This document shows, one piece after another, positions 16,776 to 25,033 of a stretch of 64,000 nt of DNA. A model generated the notes under the pieces. That model was not told the origin of the DNA and made no database searches. It saw only the letters and a list, made by a program, of their open reading frames with translations. The position numbers and the translations under genes are program-made. This DNA is from Bacillota bacterium (GTDB lineage Bacteria; Bacillota; Clostridia; Acetivibrionales; JANLFN01). Positions within the stretch are counted from its first letter, which is position 1, and each line of letters starts with the position of its first letter. The DNA lies in the NCBI GenBank assembly GCA_023397675.1, contig JAEWTV010000065.1, positions 261,533 to 325,532 of the forward strand. Reading direction: 5' to 3'.

Positions 16776-17720
16776 TTACTTAACCATTTTATAATTATCT
16801 TTATTAAATTCTTCTCTATACAACATTAATTCATAAAGTTCTTTGTGGTGTTTCACTATTGTATCCAATATCAATCCGCAAGTTATAGATAAAGTTGACA
16901 GTACCATAAGGCCTACTGCCAAAATAGCCAACGGCAAATGCAAAATATATTTTGTTCTAATAAATTCATCCACAACAGGAATTCCTGCTAAAAGGCTTGC
17001 AATGAATAATATTAAAGATATAATTCCAAAGAAATTTAAAGGCTTATAATCTTTAAATATCCAAAAAATGGTTTTAATTATTCGCATTCCATCACGGATC
17101 GTGTTCAGTTTGGAAACACTACCGTTTGGTCTATCCCTATATATAATAGGAATCTCTTTAATAAGAAATTTTTTGTCAAGAGCATGCAGTGTTAATTCTG
17201 TCTCAATTTCAAATCCTGAACTCAAGATTGGAATGTTTTTTACAAAGTTTTTGCCAAATGCTCTATAACCGGTCATAATATCTTTAAGCGAAGTATGATA
17301 TAGAATATTTATAAGATTTTTAACTAAGCCGTTTCCAAAGTTATGAAAAAGCCTTTTATTTTCTTTTATATATGTTCCATTTGAAAGCCTGTCCCCAATA
17401 ACCATATCGGCTTCGTCGGAAACAATTGGTTGAATTAATTGATGCACAAATTCTGCAGGATATGTATCATCCCCATCGACCATAATATATACATCAGCAT
17501 TAATGTCTCTGAACATTGAACGGACAACATTTCCCTTTCCCTGACGATATTCCCTTTTTACAACTGCCCCATTCATAGCTGCGATTTTTGATGTATCATC
17601 TTTGGAATTATTGTCATAAACATAAATGTCAGCTTCAGGTAACTCTTTCCTGAAATCATTAATTACTTTTGCTATAGTTAATTCTTCATTGTAACATGGT
17701 ATTATAACTGCAGTTTTCAT
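16776..17720 (-). CDS. Polyprenyl-phosphate glycosyltransferase (DPM1/GtrB-like GT2)
   Basis: 314 residues. GT-A domain with VIIPCYNEELTIAKVI, the VYDNNSKDDTS motif and metal-binding DGDD in VYIMVDGDDTYPAE, then FEIETELTLHAL; two C-terminal membrane helices at about 225-245 and 262-285. This arrangement is that of dolichol-phosphate-mannose synthase-like and GtrB/ArnC enzymes, which move one sugar from a nucleotide to a polyprenyl phosphate for later use outside the membrane. ATG with GGAAGG upstream. It lies between a GT-C-like gene and, after a methyltransferase, the SMR pair, making a likely donor-flippase-transferase set. Confidence 0.9.
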   Translation of the reverse strand: MKTAVIIPCYNEELTIAKVINDFRKELPEADIYVYDNNSKDDTSKIAAMNGAVVKREYRQGKGNVVRSMFRDINADVYIMVDGDDTYPAEFVHQLIQPIVSDEADMVIGDRLSNGTYIKENKRLFHNFGNGLVKNLINILYHTSLKDIMTGYRAFGKNFVKNIPILSSGFEIETELTLHALDKKFLIKEIPIIYRDRPNGSVSKLNTIRDGMRIIKTIFWIFKDYKPLNFFGIISLILFIASLLAGIPVVDEFIRTKYILHLPLAILAVGLMVLSTLSITCGLILDTIVKHHKELYELMLYREEFNKDNYKMVK

Positions 17721-17780
17721 TATTTTGACCTTCCTTTAACGAAATATAAAACTTCTCATTATGTAATGCATAGTTTATGA

Positions 17781-20039
17781 TTATTGCTTTGGTACTTCAG
17801 ATAAATAAGCATTGTCAAAATCAATATAGTATTTATCGGCTGAATTAATATAAACCATTGCATGGTCAGCCCCTACAGGAGGGTTTAGAGCAACTTCGTG
17901 CTTTTGCCATTTATCTGTGCTATCAACAATACTAATAGAACAATCAATATATTTATTTCCTTTAAACCAATTTACCTGCATTCTAGTTTTACTATTATTA
18001 ATATTTTCTATCTTACTATAAAAAGAAAATTTATAAATAGTGCCTGCTTTCACACTTACAAATTGTGTTATTGACTTGTCGACAGAAGCCCGAACATAAT
18101 AATCCTTATCTTCTGCATTAACACTTTTAACTACTTGATCATCAATGTTTGGTACACTCCATACTTTTGAAGCATTATTTAATATATTTTCAAATGAACC
18201 ATCAGCAAGTAGGTTTACAGATGAGTCAACATTTACTGTATTATCAGGCTTACTTTTACTTACCTCCAGCAAACTAAGAGAATCCCCCACTGGTATAAAC
18301 GGGTGCTTTATTTGTTTCAAGTTCTTTATATCATAACCAATTTTTTTAAATTCTGTATAAGCATCATTATATTGTTCACTTCTTATAAGGGTGTATAATT
18401 TCTTATCTTTGTATTTATTTATTAACTTATTGAAGGTATCAATAGCTTCTGGTGTACTTTCATTGCTTATCCACCATAAATTAAATTGTATCATTGGCAA
18501 TTCCCTGTTTATAGCTGATGCATATCCTCCGTTTCTTAATCCAATTATCCATAAATCAACATTCTTTATGTCATTTTTTAAATTTGTATTAACCCTATCT
18601 CTTCCTACCATTTTAGCATTATCTAAATATAATTGTGTATTTGAAAAAACAGAAGGCTTCCAAGACCAAGACATATTCCTTCCAAGAATAAAATAAATGC
18701 TAATAAAACACTGAGCTATTAAAGCAAAGATAAAAACAATACCTATGGTTTTAAAAATTCTACTATTTGAATTTATATATTGTAATGAAATAATAATTAT
18801 TAAAATACCAGCCAAAATTTCCAAATACGAAGCATATCTTATATATCCAGTAGTATACTCCCACATCAAAATTGATATAAGAAATATTATAACCAGTGGA
18901 ACAATTTTTTTAATATTATATTTTTTTGAAAGTTTATATGTACACAAAAACCATATTGCAATTAAAAATCCTTGACCTAACCTTCCGGAGTAATGTGCAA
19001 GCTCAGCCGTTCTTCCAGGTTTAAATAGTATATATACCGGCCATATTAAATATTCAATGATACTCTTAGGCCCGAATGAATCTTGTGTGAAGTTTGCTGC
19101 AGCATAATAAGGAGATTTAAATATGCCATTATAAAAGGGGAAAACAGGATTTCCTGTTTTTATAAAAGAATATATAAAATATATAGTTGCAGGCAACAAG
19201 AAAGCTATTGAAGAAATACAATAGGCAGAAATTTTAATATGCCTCCAATTCTTGTAAATATAATACAAAATCAAAGGTCCAACAAAAATAATATTAGTTA
19301 GTTTTAAAGCAATAGCAATCCCTGATAAAAAAGCGATATAATAAGTTTTTTTATTGTTATACTCATAATTGTCCTTAAAAACTATTATTCTAAACAGTTC
19401 TATAGTAAAAGGAATAGCAAATAAATCAGTATAATAAATTGTTAAATTTGCGAGAATAAATTCTGTAGATATTATAAGTAAAGAGGTGATATTTAAAATA
19501 TTTTTTTTAATAGAAATCCCTTTTCTATCAAAGTATATTATTAACAAATTTTTTATTTGAAAATACAGTAAAATAATTATTAAGGTATTAAGAATTGTCC
19601 CTGCCCTATAGCCAAAAATTGTGTAGAAAACATAAAACATTCTATCTGCTAGAGGGAAGAAAAAAGTAGAAATACCTCCAGGGAAAAAACTATTATCAAG
19701 GCTTGTGTTAAAGCTTGGATATTGTAAAAATATGTGGTAATTTATTGTATCATAAGCCGAATCAGGAAAAGGCAATGTCACTGCAGTCAAAAATAGTAAA
19801 AAAGCTATACATAAAATATCAACTTTATTAAGTTTTATACTTGTAAAAGTAAAATATCTTTTAAGTAAGAAGAAAGTAAGAGGTATTAATAACAAAACGA
19901 TAATTATAAAAAAATTAATGCTTATCCCTAAATTGTCCTTTATAAAAGTCATTATATCGGCCAATAGAACTGAAATAGTAAAAACAAGAAAAAGAAAAAA
20001 TAATTTATTTGTTTCGATCTTCCCATTTTCTAAATTCAT
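17781..20039 (-). CDS. Polytopic GT-C-like glycosyltransferase with C-terminal carbohydrate-binding module
   Basis: 752 residues. About twelve membrane helices up to residue ~450, with an acidic loop after helix 3 (PFPDSAYDTINYH) where GT-C enzymes place the catalytic Asp. A soluble outer part follows, ending in a CBM_4_9-like beta-sandwich from about residue 605: LLADGSFENILNN, VSVKAGTIYKFSFYSK, then YYIDFDNAYLSEV. GT-C proteins use polyprenyl-phosphate sugars on the outer face. ATG with AAGGAG upstream. It is followed by the DPM1-like GT2 that could make its donor. The family is divergent, so the exact GT family number is uncertain. Confidence 0.82.
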   Translation of the reverse strand: MNLENGKIETNKLFFLFLVFTISVLLADIMTFIKDNLGISINFFIIIVLLLIPLTFFLLKRYFTFTSIKLNKVDILCIAFLLFLTAVTLPFPDSAYDTINYHIFLQYPSFNTSLDNSFFPGGISTFFFPLADRMFYVFYTIFGYRAGTILNTLIIILLYFQIKNLLIIYFDRKGISIKKNILNITSLLIISTEFILANLTIYYTDLFAIPFTIELFRIIVFKDNYEYNNKKTYYIAFLSGIAIALKLTNIIFVGPLILYYIYKNWRHIKISAYCISSIAFLLPATIYFIYSFIKTGNPVFPFYNGIFKSPYYAAANFTQDSFGPKSIIEYLIWPVYILFKPGRTAELAHYSGRLGQGFLIAIWFLCTYKLSKKYNIKKIVPLVIIFLISILMWEYTTGYIRYASYLEILAGILIIIISLQYINSNSRIFKTIGIVFIFALIAQCFISIYFILGRNMSWSWKPSVFSNTQLYLDNAKMVGRDRVNTNLKNDIKNVDLWIIGLRNGGYASAINRELPMIQFNLWWISNESTPEAIDTFNKLINKYKDKKLYTLIRSEQYNDAYTEFKKIGYDIKNLKQIKHPFIPVGDSLSLLEVSKSKPDNTVNVDSSVNLLADGSFENILNNASKVWSVPNIDDQVVKSVNAEDKDYYVRASVDKSITQFVSVKAGTIYKFSFYSKIENINNSKTRMQVNWFKGNKYIDCSISIVDSTDKWQKHEVALNPPVGADHAMVYINSADKYYIDFDNAYLSEVPKQ

Positions 20040-20339
20040 AAATTTTATTCTCCTTCCTTATGCTAGTTTATCAAAGTAGTCTATGTATTTCTATATCAAT
20101 TTAATGGAATCATAAACTTCCTAATACAGGTATAAAAATTGATGATATTTGAACTCTATAAGATCCAAAAATTCAGAAAGCCGCCAGTCAAAGTATTAAG
20201 CCTTTAAATACACCATTTTATTTTAGCATAGAAGATGGTTTCATCATAGAAATAATAATATAAATCATTCTTTTTAATAAATTGTCAATAATTAATAACC
20301 ATACGTCTACCAAGAGCCATATGTCATTTCGGTTTAAAA
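20040..20339. other. Spacer between ugd and the GT-C-like gene
   Basis: 300 AT-rich bases, unusually long for this locus where genes otherwise abut. No convincing ORF or hairpin terminator. A consensus -35 (TTGACA on the minus strand, 20283-20288) is followed 18 to 20 bases later only by weak -10 options (TTTATA or TATATT at 20257-20264), so an internal promoter is possible but not established. Confidence 0.5.
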
Positions 20340-21668
20340 TCATGTTATATCTTTTCTTCCTATAGAGTAGTAAGTCAATCCCAACTTTTTCATTTCCTCA
20401 GGTTTATATAAATTTCTTCCGTCAAAAATAATAGGTTCTTTAAGTAATGTTTTGATTTTATCAAAATCAGGATTCCTGAATATTCCCCATTCTGTTATGA
20501 TTAATAAAGCATTAGCGTTAATCAAGGCATCGTAATTTGTTTTACAATACGTAATATTCTTAAAACCAAGAACTTTTTTTGATTCTTCCATTGCTTCAGG
20601 GTCATATGCCTGAATATCCGCACCTCTTTCAATCAATCCATTGATAATGGTTATTGAAGGGGCTTGCCTGATATCATTAGTTTTGGGTTTGAAAGAAAGC
20701 CCCCATACAGCAAATACTTGGTTTGATAAATCATTTCCAAAATGACTTATTACTTTATCAATTAATATATTTTTCTGTCTTTTATTTACTCCTTCAACTG
20801 CTTCAAGAATATCCGCACAGCATCCTATTTCTTCAGCAGTTTTTATTAAAGCTTGAACATCTTTTGGGAAACAGGAGCCCCCATACCCCGGGCCAGGGTA
20901 TAAAAATTTATAACCTATCCGAGAATCTGCCCCGATTCCCTTACGTACTAAGTCTATATCAGCTCCAACTTTTTCGCATATATTCGCCATCTCGTTCATG
21001 AAAGATATCTTCATGGCAAGCATTGAATTCGCCACATATTTAGTCATCTCTGCAGACTTTACGTCCATTACAATAACTGGGTGTCCATTTCTTACAAAAT
21101 AATTATACAATTCCTGCATCGTTTCTGCTACTTTCAAATTCTCAGTGCCTATGACAATTCTGTCTGGCTTCATAAAATCTTCTATTGCTGCGCCCTCTTT
21201 TAAAAATTCAGGGTTAGATACAACATCAACATTATACTTAACTCCCCTGCTTATAAGCCTTTCTTTTATAATTTTTTCAACCTTTTCTGCTGTACCAACA
21301 GGAACAGTTGATTTGTTTACTACTATTTTATTGCAATTAATATATCTACCTATGTCATTTGCAGCCTCAAAGACATGCCTCATATCTACACTTCCGTCAC
21401 TACTGGGAGGAGTTCCAACAGCTATGAAAATAATTGACGATTTTTCAACAGCCTCTCGGATATCTATCAAAAAAAACAACCTTTCATCTTTGTAGTTCCT
21501 TTTTACCATTTCCTCAAGACCAGGCTCATAAATCGGGATAATGCCTTGTTTTAGCTTATTTATTTTATCACTATCCACATCAACACAAATAACCTCATTT
21601 CCCATTTCTGCAAAACATGTTCCGCTGACCAACCCAACATAACCAGTTCCTATAACAGTAATTTTCAT
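20340..21668 (-). CDS. ugd: UDP-glucose 6-dehydrogenase
   Basis: 442 residues. N-terminal NAD-binding domain MKITVIGTGYVGLVSGTCFA, the VGTPPSSDGSVD loop, GT(S/E)-type substrate loop NPEFLKEGAAIEDF, and the catalytic cysteine in YGGSCFPKD. The C-terminal UDP-binding domain has WGLSFKPKTNDIRQAPS. It oxidises UDP-glucose to UDP-glucuronate, a precursor of acidic glycans. ATG with AGGAGG upstream; overlaps the preceding membrane-protein gene by four bases. Presence in the locus suggests the glycan contains glucuronic acid or a pentose or aminosugar derived from it. Confidence 0.96.
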   Translation of the reverse strand: MKITVIGTGYVGLVSGTCFAEMGNEVICVDVDSDKINKLKQGIIPIYEPGLEEMVKRNYKDERLFFLIDIREAVEKSSIIFIAVGTPPSSDGSVDMRHVFEAANDIGRYINCNKIVVNKSTVPVGTAEKVEKIIKERLISRGVKYNVDVVSNPEFLKEGAAIEDFMKPDRIVIGTENLKVAETMQELYNYFVRNGHPVIVMDVKSAEMTKYVANSMLAMKISFMNEMANICEKVGADIDLVRKGIGADSRIGYKFLYPGPGYGGSCFPKDVQALIKTAEEIGCCADILEAVEGVNKRQKNILIDKVISHFGNDLSNQVFAVWGLSFKPKTNDIRQAPSITIINGLIERGADIQAYDPEAMEESKKVLGFKNITYCKTNYDALINANALLIITEWGIFRNPDFDKIKTLLKEPIIFDGRNLYKPEEMKKLGLTYYSIGRKDIT

Positions 21669-22585
21669 TTGTTTTTCCTCCTGTAAAACTTTGAATATAC
21701 TGTAATTAAAATAAAACTTAATACTTCAGATATGATTAAGGCAATTCTTGATGCGATGGCAATAAAGTACGCAGTATTTTTAATATCAAGCCTCGAAGCC
21801 AGGAATACCAAAGCAGTCTCACGTGTACCAATTCCCCCAGGCATTGGAGTAACAAAACCAAAGCACATCGATAGCGAAAATATACCAGAAACATTAAAAA
21901 AGTTTTGTAAAGTATTAACTTCTAAAACAGAAATAGAGAAAAACGCAAATCCAAAAGAAACTAAAAACCACATAGCACAGTAAAATAAAAACATCTTCAA
22001 ATAGAAATCTAGACCTATATAGGTAAAGTTCAAATATTTTATTTTAAATAACCTTTTTAACAGATTAATTGGCGTATCCATTTTTATGATCAAAATTGTA
22101 AGTATTACTAAAACCAACAAAATAGAAATAATCTCCAAAGTATTTAAGATGCCGAAGGAAAATATAAGACCAACAATTAAGCTAGAAACAATCAGTAAAG
22201 CAGTTTCTAAAACAGTACCTTGTATAATAATGTTATAACCATTGTTTCCAAGTTTTTTAAGCAATGTAAACCTTCCAACATAATTCCATATTCCCCCGGG
22301 AATGTATCTTGCCAATTGTGACTTAGAATACAACGATAATAAATCTTCTGTGGGAATTTCAATACATTGCCTGTGTATAATCATCACCCATCCTATTGCA
22401 AGGAGTATAGGAAAAGCAGTAAACAATAAGATAGAAAGAATAAAATAAAAAATATTATTTAAATGTATACCGGTAGAAATATCACTCCAAAGCCCATATA
22501 TCTTATAAGAAATAAATAAGAAGATAGATATACCAATTGTAGTAAAAAGTATCTTCCGAAAGCTTTTAAAGGCGCTTTTTCCTAT
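21665..22585 (-). CDS. LPG-synthase-type polytopic membrane protein, apparent AUA start
   Basis: The first standard start (TTG at 22426) gives 253 residues and loses the N-terminal helix. Upstream the frame stays open to a TAA at 22586-22588 and encodes FRKILFTTIGISIFLFISYK, the usual first helix of the lysylphosphatidylglycerol-synthase transmembrane family. The only codon fitting the SD GAGGAG (22595-22600) is AUA at 22583-22585, nine bases away, giving 306 residues as in full-length members. Other motifs are SKSQLARYIPGGIWNYVGR and TPMPGGIGTRETALV. Relatives lie in glycan clusters and are proposed polyprenyl-sugar flippases or lipid synthases. It abuts ugd downstream and a methyltransferase upstream. 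Confidence 0.78.
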   Translation of the reverse strand: MGKSAFKSFRKILFTTIGISIFLFISYKIYGLWSDISTGIHLNNIFYFILSILLFTAFPILLAIGWVMIIHRQCIEIPTEDLLSLYSKSQLARYIPGGIWNYVGRFTLLKKLGNNGYNIIIQGTVLETALLIVSSLIVGLIFSFGILNTLEIISILLVLVILTILIIKMDTPINLLKRLFKIKYLNFTYIGLDFYLKMFLFYCAMWFLVSFGFAFFSISVLEVNTLQNFFNVSGIFSLSMCFGFVTPMPGGIGTRETALVFLASRLDIKNTAYFIAIASRIALIISEVLSFILITVYSKFYRRKNK

Positions 22586-22590
22586 TTAAA

Positions 22591-23217
22591 TCAACTCCTC
22601 ACTCTATTGTCGAACTTCTCACAAAGCAGCATAGTCCATGGGAAGGGACTGTGTACTTTTAATACTTTACCGTATTTTTCTACAAGTTTAACTATGCCTT
22701 TTTTGCTCCAATGCTGTATGTGTCCTGGGGTATTTCCGAGATTCCTTATATACTTGCCCCTTAAAAAGTTACTAATCCTCCATATAGGCTCATTTGGGAC
22801 ACTTATTAGGACATACTTGTTTGATATTCTAAATAACTCTTCCAAAGCCTTTTCAGGCTTTTCTATATGTTCAAGTACTTCACAGGCTATAACCATATCA
22901 TATTGATTTGTCTGCCTTTCAATCGTTAATATGGAACCGGCATTAAACTCAATATGAGGGAATTTTTCTTTACATATTGAAATTACTTTAGGCGATACAT
23001 CCATTCCTTCTACTTTTATATTATTATTAAGATTATATATATAATTTGCTACATACCCTTCTCCACACCCAACATCAATTATATTACGGTAATCTGCCAA
23101 ACTTAGTAGGTGTTTTAATTTATTAAAAAAACCATTCATAATTTTTTTTAAAATGAAATTTCTTGAATCATATTTATTAAAAAAATTACCTTCAGGTTGA
23201 ATTACTTTTTCGGACAT
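22591..23217 (-). CDS. Class I SAM-dependent methyltransferase
   Basis: 208 residues. Motif I NIIDVGCGEGYVANYIYN, acidic residue in VEGMDVSPKVI, motif II YDMVIACEVLEHIEKPE, and ISVPNEPIWR after. It is a methyltransferase-11-type enzyme. ATG with AGGAGG upstream. It is separated by five bases from the membrane protein downstream and by about 50 from another methyltransferase upstream, so two sugar or lipid methylations may be coordinated. Acceptor unknown. Confidence 0.86.
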   Translation of the reverse strand: MSEKVIQPEGNFFNKYDSRNFILKKIMNGFFNKLKHLLSLADYRNIIDVGCGEGYVANYIYNLNNNIKVEGMDVSPKVISICKEKFPHIEFNAGSILTIERQTNQYDMVIACEVLEHIEKPEKALEELFRISNKYVLISVPNEPIWRISNFLRGKYIRNLGNTPGHIQHWSKKGIVKLVEKYGKVLKVHSPFPWTMLLCEKFDNRVRS

Positions 23218-23269
23218 TTTGACCTCCTACAGATGTTAATAAAAATATGCTTTTTATAAATATTCCTGT

Positions 23270-23989
23270 TTATTTCTGAAGTATTATAATTTCGGACATT
23301 CCAAAAGGTATTTTTAATGTTTTTTCTAAAGGCTCCAGAATAACTGAAGCAATATTATATATTTTTGAATTAACTTCATTAAGGGTTTCAGAAAATGTTT
23401 TTTCCTTTTTGAATACTTTACCTTTTAAATACCATGGAATAATTCCAAATAAATTAAAATAATTATCTTTAATAACAGTAAAATTAAGCTCCCTTGCCAT
23501 TTTTAAAAGAATTTTTTTATCATATCTCCTATAATGCCCGCAACTTTTATCAAGAGTGCCATATAACCAACTAAAAGAAGGTACAAGTATGATAACCTTT
23601 CCATTCTCGACAATAATGTCTTTTGCCCTTTTTAATACTTCAAAATCATCTTCTAAATGCTCTAATACATTAATACATGTAATGGTATCAAGATTATATT
23701 TTTTAAAAATATTAATATCATCTTTACAAATATCAAACATCATACACTCAATATTCTTTAGGTCTTTAAATCTTTCAGTCGCATAGCTAACCTGATCAGG
23801 GAAAATATCAGTGGTAATAACCTTATCACATTTATCAGCATAGAAACTAACAAGGTTTCCAGTACCAGTACCTATGTCTAATACCCTTTTGCCTACATAA
23901 TTTTCAAAAGAATGATACATCCACAATGAGTATCTGTCTATTTTTTGCCTCTTTATAAGTGCCTCGCGAAGATTAGGCTGTTCTAGCAT
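23270..23989 (-). CDS. Class I SAM-dependent methyltransferase
   Basis: 239 residues. Motif I VLDIGTGTGNLVSFYADK, acidic strand VITTDIFPDQVS, CINVLEHLEDDFEVLKRA and VIILVPSFSWLYGTLDKS. The last motif with GHYRRYDK is typical of methyltransferases linked to polyprenyl-phosphate GT2 genes, and indeed the next gene upstream is one. ATG with AAGGAG ten bases before. It may modify the sugar that the adjacent GT2 loads on the lipid carrier, which is inference. Confidence 0.86.
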   Translation of the reverse strand: MLEQPNLREALIKRQKIDRYSLWMYHSFENYVGKRVLDIGTGTGNLVSFYADKCDKVITTDIFPDQVSYATERFKDLKNIECMMFDICKDDINIFKKYNLDTITCINVLEHLEDDFEVLKRAKDIIVENGKVIILVPSFSWLYGTLDKSCGHYRRYDKKILLKMARELNFTVIKDNYFNLFGIIPWYLKGKVFKKEKTFSETLNEVNSKIYNIASVILEPLEKTLKIPFGMSEIIILQK

Positions 23990-24003
23990 TCAACTTTTTC
24001 TCC

Positions 24004-24978
24004 TTACTTATTGTTTTTAGATGAGTTTGCAACTTTATCCATTTCATATTCCATTTTTCTTACTCTATACTGAACATCCTCTAAAATTTTTCTGTTTGCA
24101 GCAATTAAGTCTGCCTGCAATCCAATCACGCCTGTTTGAAAACCGATTAACATTAGCACAGCCATGAGTATTAAGGATTGAATATGACCACTGCCATTAC
24201 CTTTTATATAAAAATACAAAAATCTTATCCCGACTAAAATACCCAATGTAAATATGAAACCTCCCATATACATAAAAAATTTCAATGGTTTATACATCAT
24301 AAAAATTCTTAAGATAGTAAGCACTGAACGCCTTATGTACGCATACATGCTCTTGAAAAGTCGGGACTTTCTAAGCTCTGCATTAGTCATTATTGGAACT
24401 GAGGTAATAGCCATGTTCTTTCTTCCCGCTTGAATAATTGTTTCCAGTGTATAAGTATATTCGGATAATACATTAAGCTTTAATGCAGCCTCTCTGCTAT
24501 ATGCTCTGAAACCACTTGGTGCATCTGGTATATTAGTTTTGGATGCTACTCTTACAGTCCAGCTTCCCAACCGCTGTAGTTTTTTCTTAACTCGTGAAAA
24601 ATCTTTAATTTGGTCAATAGGCCTTTCGCCTATAACAATGTCTGCTTGTCCATCTACTACCGGCTTGATTAATTTTTCTATATCAGCTCCACAGTATTGG
24701 TTATCTGCATCTGTATTTACTATAATATCTGCTCCCAAGCGCAAGCAGGCATCTATTCCTGCCATAAATCCAGCAGCAAGGCCTTTATTTCTTTTAAATG
24801 AAACTATATGCTGAACTCCATTTGCTTTTGCTATCTCAACAGTCCTATCAGTACTTCCATCATTTATTATAAGGTATTCAATTATATCAATACCTTCAAT
24901 TTTTTTCGGTAAATCTTTAATAGTAGCTGGTAGCGTTTTTTCTTCATTAAAGCATGGAATTTGGATAATTAGTTTCAT
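24004..24978 (-). CDS. Polyprenyl-phosphate glycosyltransferase (GtrB/ArnC-like GT2)
   Basis: 324 residues. IIQIPCFNEEKTLPATIKDL, then IINDGSTDRTVEIA, metal-binding DAD in DIIVNTDADNQYCGAD, and GFRAYSREAAL with a following ETIIQAGRKNMAI. Two C-terminal membrane helices at about 230-250 and 265-285, then a charged tail. The layout fits enzymes that load a sugar on undecaprenyl phosphate for outer-face transferases. It directly follows the second GT-C-like gene. The two DPM1-like GT2 proteins of the locus differ enough to suggest different donor sugars. Confidence 0.9.
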   Translation of the reverse strand: MKLIIQIPCFNEEKTLPATIKDLPKKIEGIDIIEYLIINDGSTDRTVEIAKANGVQHIVSFKRNKGLAAGFMAGIDACLRLGADIIVNTDADNQYCGADIEKLIKPVVDGQADIVIGERPIDQIKDFSRVKKKLQRLGSWTVRVASKTNIPDAPSGFRAYSREAALKLNVLSEYTYTLETIIQAGRKNMAITSVPIMTNAELRKSRLFKSMYAYIRRSVLTILRIFMMYKPLKFFMYMGGFIFTLGILVGIRFLYFYIKGNGSGHIQSLILMAVLMLIGFQTGVIGLQADLIAANRKILEDVQYRVRKMEYEMDKVANSSKNNK

Positions 24979-25033
24979 ATTTTCACTTAATCTCCTTTAT
25001 AAGTACACATAATAGAATGTAAATAAGCACTAT

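Noticed and set aside
20100..20339. Spacer next to ugd considered as a pseudogene
   Set aside because: Short translated pieces did not resemble any neighbouring gene well enough to claim homology.
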